Shown: positions 1-6,192, counted from the stretch's first letter. The stretch: 7,735 nt of DNA from Chloroflexota bacterium (GCA_011051635.1 DRKV01000021.1:1-7735), one strand, 5' to 3'. Program-made: numbers and translations. The notes: generated by a model not told the origin, from the letters alone.

Positions 1-18
1 ACGACGCTCTTCCGATCT
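1..18. other. Sequencing adapter remnant (artefact)
   Basis: The bases ACGACGCTCTTCCGATCT are identical to the last 18 bases of the Illumina TruSeq universal / read-1 primer. They are not genomic. They show that position 1 is a contig end from short-read assembly where adapter was not fully trimmed. Any reading frame crossing them is artificial until base 19. Confidence 0.96.
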
Positions 19-19
19 C

Positions 20-94
20 ACGTGGAGTGGCGGCTACGGCACGTCGAGCGGCGGATACGGCACGTGGAGCGGCGGATACGGCACGTGGAGCGGC
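20..94 (+). repeat. 21-bp tandem repeat, about 3.6 copies, coding
   Basis: The unit is ACGTGGAGCGGCGGATACGG plus C. Copies lie at 20-40, 41-61 and 62-82, with a 12-base partial copy at 83-94. Differences are single bases: T for C and C for A in copy 1, and C for G in copy 2 (W to S). The array is in frame and encodes the heptad TWSGGYG. It is truncated by the contig end, so the true copy number is unknown. Confidence 0.9.
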
Positions 95-208
95 AACGAG
101 CCGTGGGCCGGTTCGGTTTTCTTCGAGGCCGCTTTCGTGGAAGATTTCTTGAATGGGGTCGGGCCTGACGCCAGCGCTACGACCACTTCCATCGGGATTT
201 ACCCCTAG
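20..208 (+). CDS. C-terminal fragment of a probable S8 (subtilisin-like) serine protease, 5' end missing
   Basis: An open frame enters from the contig edge and ends at TAG (206-208), giving 62 residues. It starts with three copies of a seven-residue unit, T-W/S-S-G-G-Y-G, then a fourth partial copy. A non-repetitive end follows (from E-P-W-A-G-S-V-F-F to T-S-I-G-I-Y-P). The repeat is in phase with the codons and synonymous sites vary between copies (AGT/AGC, GGC/GGA), which supports real coding. I recall Gly/Trp/Tyr/Ser-rich repeat tails of this kind at the C-terminus of large secreted S8 peptidases in Chloroflexota, where they follow the catalytic domain. No catalytic residue lies in the window, so the protease call rests only on resemblance of the tail. 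It could be another secreted or surface protein. A strong terminator sits 86 bp downstream on the same strand. Confidence 0.6.
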   Translation, partial: TWSGGYGTSSGGYGTWSGGYGTWSGNEPWAGSVFFEAAFVEDFLNGVGPDASATTTSIGIYP

Positions 209-293
209 TGTTGCATGACCCCCGCGCCTTCGGTAGCGCGTGCACCACATCCTGGACTGTTTTGGATGAAGTTTCTTTCTCCCCCCTCTCCTT

Positions 294-328
294 CTTCCCC
301 CCTTCCCCCGGAAGGGGGGAAGTTTTTT
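294..328 (+). terminator. Rho-independent terminator after the protease-like gene
   Basis: A perfect 13-bp stem (CTTCCCCCCTTCC at 294-306 with GGAAGGGGGGAAG at 310-322) has a CCC loop and is followed directly by six T (323-328). The T-tract is on the + strand, so it terminates the gene ending at 208. Read on the - strand the same hairpin has no T run, so it is a poor terminator for the convergent cyclase gene. The rest of 209-469 holds only a weak 6-bp inverted repeat (386-391 with 404-409) and no gene I can support. Confidence 0.9.
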
Positions 329-469
329 GTGTGAGACAAGCCCTAAAACTTTTAGCGCAAGGCGCGGGGACGACCGCTCGCAGTTGCCCTACTCCAGGCC
401 GGTTAGGGCACCACGTAGAGCGCGGCCACGTTCTCTCCCTGGAGCAATGCAAAGAGGTTCAACCGCCGC

Positions 470-3400
470 TCATGCTTTGCCCCGTTGAAGGCGCACGAAA
501 GGCCGCAGGATTCGCTCCAGACGGGCTGCTTTTCCGGCGTCCACGGTTGCGCCCAGGGATTGAAAGATGTTCTTCGCTTGCAGGACGTGTTCGTGGGCTG
601 GCAGGTACTCATCCAACTGGAACTCTGTTTCGGCCAGCATGTGCAGTGTCCGCCCGGTCTCCAGTTGCAGGCGGGCGCGTTGAAAAGCCTGGAGGGCCTG
701 AGAGAGCCGGGTTTTGGCTTTCTCCCACGCTTCTTTGGTCTCCAGGATGACGGCTTCCAGCCTTTGCAGTCGGGCTGTGGACACCTCGTTGCTCAGCGCC
801 CCGGTAGCCGGAGATTGCAGCAACTTGTGAAGGGCGCGCTGGTATTGCCGGGCCTGTTCGGTGTCGCCCTGGGAAGCAAAGGCTACCCCCAGTCCTTCGT
901 AGAGCGAAACGAGATTTTCGTGCGCTCCGATGGATTCAAAAATACCCTGGCTGGCCTGCATGTGGGCGATACCTTCCTCCCAGTTCTCCTCCAGCAAGTA
1001 GCGATACCCAAAATACATGTGCGTGATACCCTCGATGAAACGGTGCCCCGTCTCACGGGCTATCCGCATGGATTCTGCCAGATGCTTCTCGGCCTGGGCG
1101 AAGGCTCCCTTGTCGGCGTAAATCAGCCCCAGGTTGGAGTGCAGTTCTGCGGTGCCTTCCACATCCCCCACGGTGGTGTGGATTTGCAAACTCTTCTGAA
1201 AGACCTCCAGCGCCGCGTCCCACTGCCCGGATTTCCAGCGCAGAAGACCCAGGTTGTTGTAGGAACGTGCCACTGCCACCAGGTCGCCAATTTTTTCGCG
1301 CAGGGCCAGACTGCGGTTGACGTATTCGCTGGCGGTTTCCAGGTCGTCTTTTTGGTAGTAAATGCCGCCCAGCCGATTGAGGATGGAAGCAATCACGGCG
1401 AGGGCGTCGCTGTCCTGCACCAGGAGCAGGGCGCGCTTCAGATGTGATTCGGCGGTTTCCAGGTCACCGCGGCGGAAGAAAATCCAGCCGATATCCTCCA
1501 GAATTTGGGCACGTTCCGTGGGTTGCAGGCGGGCGGTGGTGTTGAGAGCGCTTTCTGCCTGCCGGAGTTGCTCCAGCGCCTTTTCGTACTCCCCCTGCCG
1601 TTCGTGGGTGATGGCAATTTTGCGTTGCAGAACGCTGCGTGCCAGACTGCGAGCATACGTTTCTCCCGCGCTCAGGTGCTCCAGGGCGGCGCGGTAGTGG
1701 TGGCGGGCATCCCCGTACTTTCCGGTGAGGAGCAGAATATCGCCCATCCCGGTGTGCGCCTGGACGTATTGCCGCAGGGTGGGGGCCGTCTTATCGAAGA
1801 GCGCAATCGCCTGAGAGAAGTGCTGCTCTGCCTGTGTGTTAGCGTAGTTGCGCAGGGCACGTTGTCCTGCCAGGAGGAGGTAGTGCAAGGCGCGTTTCGG
1901 ACGGTTGCTCCACGAGTAGTGTCGCGCCAGGAGTTCGATGTACGCTGGTATCTGGTCGGCGTACAATTTTTCGATGGCCTCCCCGATTTGGCCGTGCAGG
2001 ATGGCTCGCTCCCGGCGCAGGATGGTGCCGTAGATGGCGTCGGAGACCAGTTCGTGGCGGAAGGCGTATTTCGGGGGGGCGCTGCCGGGCACGGGGAGGA
2101 TGAACTCCCGCTCGGTGAGAAGGGCAATGACCTCCTCAAAGGCGCTGTCCTCCGAGGAGAGGAGCACTTCCTGCAAAAGGGGCAGGTCGAACTCCCTCCC
2201 GATGGCGGAGGCCACCTGAAGAGCCTGCCGTCCCGCGGAGGGGAGTTGGTCGAAACGGGTCAGTATCAGCCCCTGAAGGGAGTCCGGTACTCCCAACTGG
2301 GTCAGGTCAGTTTGGATAGGGCCGGCGGCCTTGATGGCGTTCCCCACCCGTTGCAGAATGCCGCGGTCGAGGAGCATGCGGACCATCTCTTCCAGGTAGA
2401 AGGGGATGCCGGCGGCGCGCTGCAAAATCTGTTCCCGGATTTCGGGGGGCAGTTCCGAGAGATTGAGCAGTCCGCCCAGCAAAGTTTCGCTTTGGGCGGC
2501 GTTCAGTTGTTGCAGTTCGATGAGGACGAAGTGTTCCCGCAGGATGCGCCCGGCCTTGTCGAGCGTGGTTTGCAAGGCGGAGGCGTGCTGCGGACGGGTG
2601 ACGCCCAGGACGAGGATGGGGGTTTCGCGCAGCGCTCCCAGGAGGTAATCAAGCAGGGCCAGGGAGGCCTCATCGGCCCAGTGGAGGTCTTCCAGGACGA
2701 GCAATACGGGGTGCTGGTGAGCCAGGAAAAGCAGGAAATCGCGCAGGGCGATGAAGATGCGCTGTCGGAGTTGTTCCGCTTCCAGTTGGGAAAGACGCTG
2801 GGCGTCGGTCTCGTCGGCGGGGGGAATCCCCAGGACGTATTCCAGATAGGCGCGATGCTGGGGGTAGCGCGCTCCCAGTACCTCTTGCCCCAGGCCGCGG
2901 AAAGAAGCCCGCAGCCAGTCTTCCGAGGCGTTTTGGGGGGCGTGGATGAGATTGCGCAAAGCGTCGCGGAACAGCCAGTAAGCCACGCTGCGGCGGTAGG
3001 TCAGGCTGAAGCCTTCCACGATGCGGACATCTTGCCCGGCGGCGGACTTGGCCTCCCGCACCAGGCGGCTTTTGCCGATGCCGCCCTCGCCGCGAATGAG
3101 TATCAGCCCTCCGCTGCGCCGCCGGCTCAGGGCTTCGATGGCCTCCGTCAGCCGGCGCAATTCTTCCTGGCGCCCGACCAGAGGAGGGCTGATGCCCTCC
3201 AGCCCGCGTACCAGGCCGCGCTTGGCGCGTTCTCCGATGACCTGGTAGGCTGTGACGCTCTCGGCGATGCCCTTGAGTTTCATCGGCGGCAAACGCAGGA
3301 AGCGGAAGATGGCCCTCGTCTGCCCGTAAACGGTCTCGCTGGCCAGGATGGCGCCCGAAGGGGCAGTACCTTCCAGGCGGCTGGCGAGGTTGACGGTATT

Positions 3401-3967
3401 GCCGATGGCGGTGTAATCCATCATCATGTCGGAGCCGACATTCCCCACGATGACCGTCCCGGAATGCAGGCCGGCATGAAGTTTGATGGTAGTCCCCTCA
3501 TACTCCTGGCGCAATTTCTCGTTGAGAGGGGCTATACTGGTCTGCATATCCAGCGCGGCGCGCACAGCAAGTTCCGCATGGCTCTCTACGGCAATAGGCG
3601 CTCCGAAAAGGGCCATCAACCCGTCTCCCAGGAATTTGTCCACAAAGCCGTCGAGTTTGTACACGCTTTGGGCCATTGTTTGCAGGTATTCCTGTATCAG
3701 GTAATACAGTTCCTCCGGGTCCAGTTGTGCCGCCAACGAGGTGTAGCCGGAGAGGTCCACAAACAGGACGGTCACGTTGCGACGTTGTCCGATGACATCC
3801 AGGCCGGCAGAGCGGAACCGGTCGGCCAAATCGGAGCCGGCCAGTTGCCGCAGGGGAGTACCCGCGACGAGAGGCTCGGGACCCTGCGGTAACTTGAGAC
3901 CGCAGTTCCCGCAGAAGCGCATACCGGGGGGATTGTCGAAGCCGCAACGGGGGCAGATGCTCGCCAT
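470..3967 (-). CDS. Zinc-ribbon / class IIIb adenylate cyclase / AAA NTPase / TPR signalling protein
   Basis: Predicted to make cAMP from ATP in the cytoplasm, with the cyclase coupled to an NTPase sensor module and a protein-binding TPR array. In 1165 residues: a zinc ribbon at 5-22 (C5, C8, C19, C22); a class III cyclase homology domain at about 61-245; an AAA/STAND-like ATPase from about 262 (Walker A GEGGIGKS at 293-300; Walker B LLVLED at 422-427, followed by LHWADE); then TPR-like helical repeats at about 690-1150. Cyclase residues are intact: metal aspartates D71 and D115, purine-recognising K111, T186 at the second specificity position, and transition-state N193 and R197. K plus T is the class IIIb signature (soluble AC, CyaC), and some members respond to bicarbonate. 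The ATG at 3967 is preferred to a TTG 45 bp upstream because it leads straight into the ribbon, but neither has a good Shine-Dalgarno. With a single cyclase domain it should homodimerise. It is divergent from rplU and convergent with the protease-like gene. The physiological signal is unknown. Confidence 0.93.
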   Translation of the reverse strand: MASICPRCGFDNPPGMRFCGNCGLKLPQGPEPLVAGTPLRQLAGSDLADRFRSAGLDVIGQRRNVTVLFVDLSGYTSLAAQLDPEELYYLIQEYLQTMAQSVYKLDGFVDKFLGDGLMALFGAPIAVESHAELAVRAALDMQTSIAPLNEKLRQEYEGTTIKLHAGLHSGTVIVGNVGSDMMMDYTAIGNTVNLASRLEGTAPSGAILASETVYGQTRAIFRFLRLPPMKLKGIAESVTAYQVIGERAKRGLVRGLEGISPPLVGRQEELRRLTEAIEALSRRRSGGLILIRGEGGIGKSRLVREAKSAAGQDVRIVEGFSLTYRRSVAYWLFRDALRNLIHAPQNASEDWLRASFRGLGQEVLGARYPQHRAYLEYVLGIPPADETDAQRLSQLEAEQLRQRIFIALRDFLLFLAHQHPVLLVLEDLHWADEASLALLDYLLGALRETPILVLGVTRPQHASALQTTLDKAGRILREHFVLIELQQLNAAQSETLLGGLLNLSELPPEIREQILQRAAGIPFYLEEMVRMLLDRGILQRVGNAIKAAGPIQTDLTQLGVPDSLQGLILTRFDQLPSAGRQALQVASAIGREFDLPLLQEVLLSSEDSAFEEVIALLTEREFILPVPGSAPPKYAFRHELVSDAIYGTILRRERAILHGQIGEAIEKLYADQIPAYIELLARHYSWSNRPKRALHYLLLAGQRALRNYANTQAEQHFSQAIALFDKTAPTLRQYVQAHTGMGDILLLTGKYGDARHHYRAALEHLSAGETYARSLARSVLQRKIAITHERQGEYEKALEQLRQAESALNTTARLQPTERAQILEDIGWIFFRRGDLETAESHLKRALLLVQDSDALAVIASILNRLGGIYYQKDDLETASEYVNRSLALREKIGDLVAVARSYNNLGLLRWKSGQWDAALEVFQKSLQIHTTVGDVEGTAELHSNLGLIYADKGAFAQAEKHLAESMRIARETGHRFIEGITHMYFGYRYLLEENWEEGIAHMQASQGIFESIGAHENLVSLYEGLGVAFASQGDTEQARQYQRALHKLLQSPATGALSNEVSTARLQRLEAVILETKEAWEKAKTRLSQALQAFQRARLQLETGRTLHMLAETEFQLDEYLPAHEHVLQAKNIFQSLGATVDAGKAARLERILRPFVRLQRGKA

Positions 3968-4030
3968 GGGGAGGAAAACGGAGATAATTTGCAGGGCAGA
4001 CAAAACTTGCAAAGAGATTTTACCGTATTT

Positions 4031-4046
4031 GGGGGTTGTTTCCCCC
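4031..4046. repeat. Short inverted repeat in the divergent intergenic region
   Basis: GGGGG (4031-4035) and CCCCC (4042-4046) flank TTGTTT. It lies about 20 bp upstream of the rplU -35 box and between the two divergent genes. It could be an operator half-site pair or simply a small hairpin. There is no T-tract, so it is not a terminator. Confidence 0.4.
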
Positions 4047-4066
4047 GGAAATCATGCGAAAATTTG

Positions 4067-4095
4067 TTGACAGAGCGTATTAACACCGTTATAAT
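4067..4095 (+). promoter_or_regulatory. Consensus sigma-70-type promoter of the rplU-rpmA-rpmE operon
   Basis: TTGACA (4067-4072) and TATAAT (4090-4095) both match the housekeeping consensus at all six positions, separated by the optimal 17 bp. Transcription should start near 4102. The bases just upstream of the -35 box (GCGAAAATTTG) are A/T-rich, as in UP elements bound by RNA polymerase alpha-CTD, though the stretch is short. A perfect match is rare and fits a highly expressed ribosomal protein operon. Confidence 0.9.
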
Positions 4096-4101
4096 CTATC
4101 C

Positions 4102-4221
4102 GCTATCGCCCCGGCGCTCTGCTGGGGCTTCGTTGTGTTTCCTTCGGAACACGCCTATTCCATCCCCCAACTTCCCCGCAGCCGGGCGGGTGACGCGTGG
4201 CCTTGTGGTGAAGTGAAGATT
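4102..4221 (+). promoter_or_regulatory. Structured 5' leader of the rplU operon
   Basis: About 130 nt separate the predicted transcription start from the rplU ATG, long for a simple leader. Two hairpins are visible: GCCCC (4108-4112) with GGGGC (4124-4128), and CCCGC (4175-4179) with GCGGG (4186-4190). Ribosomal protein operons often carry autoregulatory leaders, and L21 leaders are known in Firmicutes. I cannot match this one to a known leader family, so a regulatory role is inference. Confidence 0.35.
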
Positions 4222-4226
4222 GGAGG
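4222..4226 (+). promoter_or_regulatory. Ribosome binding site of rplU
   Basis: GGAGG lies 8 nt before the ATG at 4235. It fixes that ATG as the start and rules out the in-frame TTG at 4220, which overlaps the site itself. Confidence 0.9.
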
Positions 4227-4234
4227 TTTCTTTT

Positions 4235-4552
4235 ATGACGTATGCGATTGTAGAAAGCGGCGGCAAACAGTATCGTGCCGTCCCCGGTGAGGTCATCGAA
4301 GTGGACCGCCTGCACAAAGAGGTAGGCGAGAGCGTTGACCTCAAGGTTTTGTTGGTATCTGATGATGGAGATGTCCGCGTCGGCACGCCCTACGTGGAAG
4401 ATGTCTCCGTGCAGGCCAGTGTGGTGGCGCAGGTCAAAGGCCCCAAGGTGATTGTCTTCAAATATCATCCCAAAAAGCGCTATCGCCGCAAGCAGGGGCA
4501 TCGTCAGCAGTACACGCGCCTGAAAATCGAAGCGATTGAGGCAGAAGGATAG
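4235..4552 (+). CDS. rplU: 50S ribosomal protein L21 (bL21)
   Basis: L21 binds 23S rRNA on the large ribosomal subunit. The 105-residue product has the usual family length. It starts with the typical MTYAIVESGGKQYRA beta-strand segment and carries the conserved basic signature from G69 to about T94 (KVIVFKYHPKKRYRRKQGHR and onward). The ATG at 4235 is chosen because of the GGAGG 8 nt upstream; an in-frame TTG at 4220 would add five uncharacteristic residues. It is first in the operon behind a consensus promoter. The next gene, rpmA, starts 12 nt after its stop codon, the standard bacterial rplU-rpmA pairing. There is no small ribosome-associated protease gene (prp) between them. Confidence 0.98.
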   Translation: MTYAIVESGGKQYRAVPGEVIEVDRLHKEVGESVDLKVLLVSDDGDVRVGTPYVEDVSVQASVVAQVKGPKVIVFKYHPKKRYRRKQGHRQQYTRLKIEAIEAEG

Positions 4553-4564
4553 GAGAAGGGTATC

Positions 4565-4825
4565 ATGGCTCACAAAAAAGGCGGCGGCTCCAGCCGCAAC
4601 GGACGCGACAGCAAATCGAAGCGCCTGGGCATCAAAAAGTTTGGCGGCGAGTATGTGATTGCCGGCAACATTCTGGTGCGGCAGCGCGGTACCCGTATCC
4701 ACCCCGGCTTGAACGTAGGTCTTGGCAAGGACTACACCATTTTTGCTACCACCGATGGACGGGTGGTTTACGATGTGGTGCGGGGACGTAAACGAGTCAG
4801 CGTTGTACCGGTGGAAACCGAGTAG
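4565..4825 (+). CDS. rpmA: 50S ribosomal protein L27 (bL27)
   Basis: L27 sits near the peptidyl-transferase centre, where its flexible N-terminus contacts tRNA. The 86-residue product is of normal length. It shows the glycine/serine/lysine-rich N-terminal tail (MAHKKGGGSSRNGRDSKSKR) and the family signature AGNILVRQRGT at residues 33-43. The mature MAHKKGGG end is encoded directly, so this is not the Firmicutes type with a cleaved N-terminal extension; this agrees with the lack of prp next to it. The ribosome binding site AGGAG (4551-4555) overlaps the rplU stop codon, pointing to co-translation. L31 follows 26 nt downstream. Confidence 0.98.
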   Translation: MAHKKGGGSSRNGRDSKSKRLGIKKFGGEYVIAGNILVRQRGTRIHPGLNVGLGKDYTIFATTDGRVVYDVVRGRKRVSVVPVETE

Positions 4826-4851
4826 AGCGCCACGCAGGAAAGGATTCTGTT

Positions 4852-5325
4852 ATGAAACAAGGTATTCATCCTACCTACTACCCCGACGCCACGGTGATTT
4901 GCGCTTGCGGCAATACGTGGACCACCGGCTCGACCCAGAAGGTCATCCACACAGATGTGTGCTTCAAGTGCCATCCCTTCTACACGGGCGAACAGCGCAT
5001 CGTGGATACCGAAGGACAGGTGGAACGCTTCTACCGCAAACTGGAAGCCCGCAAACGCTACGAGGAAGAAAAAGCGGCCCGCGAAGCGGCTCGCATTTCC
5101 CCTCAACGCCCGGTCAGCGATTTTGGGCTGGGCAAACGCGCCATCGAAGCCCTCGCCCAGGCCGGAATCACCACCGCTGGCGACGTGCTCCAAAAAATGG
5201 AGCAGGGCGAACAGGCTTTGCTGGACATCGCCGGTTTTGGCCGCAAATCCCTGGCGGATTTGAAGAAGAGTATGCGTAAATTTGGCTACACCCTGCCGGA
5301 AGCGGTAGAGGAAGCCAGCGCCTGA
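4852..5325 (+). CDS. rpmE: 50S ribosomal protein L31 (bL31) fused to an RNA polymerase alpha-CTD-like domain
   Basis: Residues 1 to about 70 are a zinc-binding (C+) L31: it opens MKQGIHPTYYPDATV, has ligands C17, C19, C37 and C40, and carries the HPFYTGEQRIVDTEGQVERF segment. L31 bridges the two ribosomal subunits and is normally about 66-75 residues; this product has 157. A charged helical linker (about 62-82) leads to a tail (about 84-150) that lines up with bacterial RpoA C-terminal domain: R-P-V-S-D, then LGKRAIEALAQAGITTAGD, then FGRKSLADLKKSMRKFGYTL. By eye, R96, G130, K132 and S133 match E. coli alpha R265, G296, K298 and S299, which contact UP-element DNA; N268 is replaced by E99. The frame is intact, so this is a true fusion. 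The ATG at 4852 has AGGAAAGGA at 4836-4844. It ends the ribosomal operon and lies upstream of tdk, as rpmE often does. Confidence 0.95.
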   Translation: MKQGIHPTYYPDATVICACGNTWTTGSTQKVIHTDVCFKCHPFYTGEQRIVDTEGQVERFYRKLEARKRYEEEKAAREAARISPQRPVSDFGLGKRAIEALAQAGITTAGDVLQKMEQGEQALLDIAGFGRKSLADLKKSMRKFGYTLPEAVEEASA

Positions 5326-5360
5326 ATTTCCTCGGACGCACGCTCTTTTTAGGGTAAACT

Positions 5361-5391
5361 ACAAGCAGATGCCAGCCTGGCATCTGCTTGT
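5361..5391 (+). terminator. Terminator hairpin after rpmE
   Basis: A perfect 14-bp stem (ACAAGCAGATGCCA at 5361-5374 with TGGCATCTGCTTGT at 5378-5391) has a three-base loop and starts 36 bp after the rpmE stop codon. Only a short T run follows (5391-5393), so it is a strong hairpin with a weak U-tail. The position supports termination of the rplU-rpmA-rpmE transcript, possibly incomplete, with some read-through to tdk. The remainder of the gap up to tdk (5394-5565) contains no gene I can support. Confidence 0.7.
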
Positions 5392-5565
5392 TTCGTAATG
5401 GATTGCCGTTCTTCCTTCCCGGCCTTCCCCCGACGGGGGCATCTGCGTCCCGGCGTCTCTGCGTTTCACGGTTCTTGCGCCGAAAGCGCCAACAGATTGC
5501 CGTGACGATTTGAACCATCCCGGAGTTGAACGTCGGACACCCGAAAACATCCAACGATTTCCAGT

Positions 5566-5571
5566 GAGGTG
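5566..5571 (+). promoter_or_regulatory. Ribosome binding site of tdk
   Basis: GAGGTG (within GAGGTGA) matches the anti-Shine-Dalgarno. Its GAGG core ends 5 nt before the GTG at 5575. An earlier in-frame GTG at 5569 lies inside this site and has no ribosome binding site of its own, so 5575 is the better start. Confidence 0.65.
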
Positions 5572-5574
5572 ACA

Positions 5575-6144
5575 GTGAAACATCATGTTGGCAGCATCGA
5601 AGTGATTACCGGCTCCATGTTCTGCGGCAAGACGGAAGAACTCATCCGCCGTCTGCGCCGCGCCGCCATTGCCCGTCAGAAGGTGCAGGTCTTCAAACCG
5701 GTGATAGACGACCGCTACGCCTATGCTCAGGTCACATCCCATTCCGGCAGCGCCTTCGACGCCCTCCCCCTGGCCCGTGCCGAAGACATCCTCGCCCAAA
5801 CCGCCGCGGATACCACTGTGGTAGGCATTGACGAAGCCCAGTTCTTCGGCGATGCCATCGTGGATGTTGCCCAGGAACTCGCCTCCCGCGGCGTGCGGGT
5901 CATCATCGCCGGCCTGGATATGGATTTCCGCGGCGAACCCTTCGGCCCCATGCCCACCCTCCTGGCGGTGGCCGAGCGGGTGGACAAGTTGCACGCCATC
6001 TGCATGGGCTGCGGGGAGGCCGCCAGCCGCACCCAGCGCCTGGTCAACGGGAAGCCTGCCCGTTACGACGACCCGGTGGTCATCGTCGGGGCTTCCGAAC
6101 TCTACGAAGCGCGTTGCCGCAAACACCACATCGTCCCCCGCTAA
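5575..6144 (+). CDS. tdk: Thymidine kinase (TK1 type)
   Basis: Phosphorylates thymidine to dTMP with ATP in the cytosolic pyrimidine salvage pathway. The 189-residue product is of normal TK1 length. It shows an N-terminal strand IEVITG leading into the P-loop GSMFCGKT (residues 13-20), the DEAQFF Walker B/catalytic segment at 86-91 (E87 is the expected base), and the lasso-type zinc site: C143 and C146 (CMGC), then C181 and H184 (CRKH). The last ligand is His where many members have Cys, a conservative change. TQRLVNGKPARYDDP is the usual thymidine-binding loop region. The start is GTG at 5575, guided by GAGGTG upstream; GTG at 5569 would add two residues. I could not identify a promoter in the preceding gap. 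hpt follows 66 bp downstream across a palindrome. Confidence 0.97.
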   Translation: MKHHVGSIEVITGSMFCGKTEELIRRLRRAAIARQKVQVFKPVIDDRYAYAQVTSHSGSAFDALPLARAEDILAQTAADTTVVGIDEAQFFGDAIVDVAQELASRGVRVIIAGLDMDFRGEPFGPMPTLLAVAERVDKLHAICMGCGEAASRTQRLVNGKPARYDDPVVIVGASELYEARCRKHHIVPR

Positions 6145-6164
6145 CCCCAGACCAACCCCAGACC
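6143..6164 (+). repeat. 11-bp tandem direct repeat at the tdk stop codon
   Basis: AACCCCAGACC occurs at 6143-6153 and again immediately at 6154-6164. The first copy contains the last two bases of the tdk stop codon. The second runs into the left arm of the palindrome at 6160. It may be a slippage product or the footprint of palindrome insertion. Confidence 0.8.
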
Positions 6165-6192
6165 TGACGGGTCTCGCAGACCCGTCAGGTCT
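6160..6192. repeat. Perfect palindromic intergenic repeat between tdk and hpt
   Basis: AGACCTGACGGGTCT (6160-6174) and AGACCCGTCAGGTCT (6178-6192) form a flawless 15-bp stem around a CGC loop. No T-tract follows on either strand, so it does not look like a standard terminator. From memory, short palindromes built on GACCTGACGGGT are scattered through Chloroflexota genomes, so this is probably one copy of a dispersed REP-like family. In the tdk-hpt transcript it would form a stable hairpin just upstream of the hpt ribosome binding site. Confidence 0.85.

Noticed and set aside
403..612. A short - strand frame reaching beyond the cyclase stop codon, ending in LFALLQGENVAALYVVP
   Set aside because: Its first part is plainly another frame of the cyclase C-terminus. 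The end looks protein-like but is too short to identify, and there is no sign of a frameshift in the cyclase.
208..750. A 180-codon + strand frame starting at the protease stop
   Set aside because: It runs through a perfect terminator and then antisense to the cyclase gene, with no domain resemblance.
1505..3892. A 795-codon open frame on the + strand opposite the cyclase gene
   Set aside because: It is a codon-phase shadow of a high-GC gene. Its translation is glycine/glutamine-rich low-complexity with no recognisable domain, while the - strand frame has clear cyclase, NTPase and TPR motifs.
3984..4012. Possible - strand promoter for the cyclase (TTGCAA, 17 bp, AATTAT)
   Set aside because: Each box matches the consensus at only four of six positions. 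It would leave a leader of only about 10 nt, so it could be real only if translation is nearly leaderless.
3968..4012. TTG start at 4012 for the cyclase gene
   Set aside because: It adds 15 hydrophobic residues before the zinc ribbon with no ribosome binding site. The ATG at 3967 begins right at the conserved ribbon.
5427..5439. CCCCC-GAC-GGGGG hairpin as a second terminator
   Set aside because: The stem has only five pairs, the loop is three bases, and no T-tract follows.
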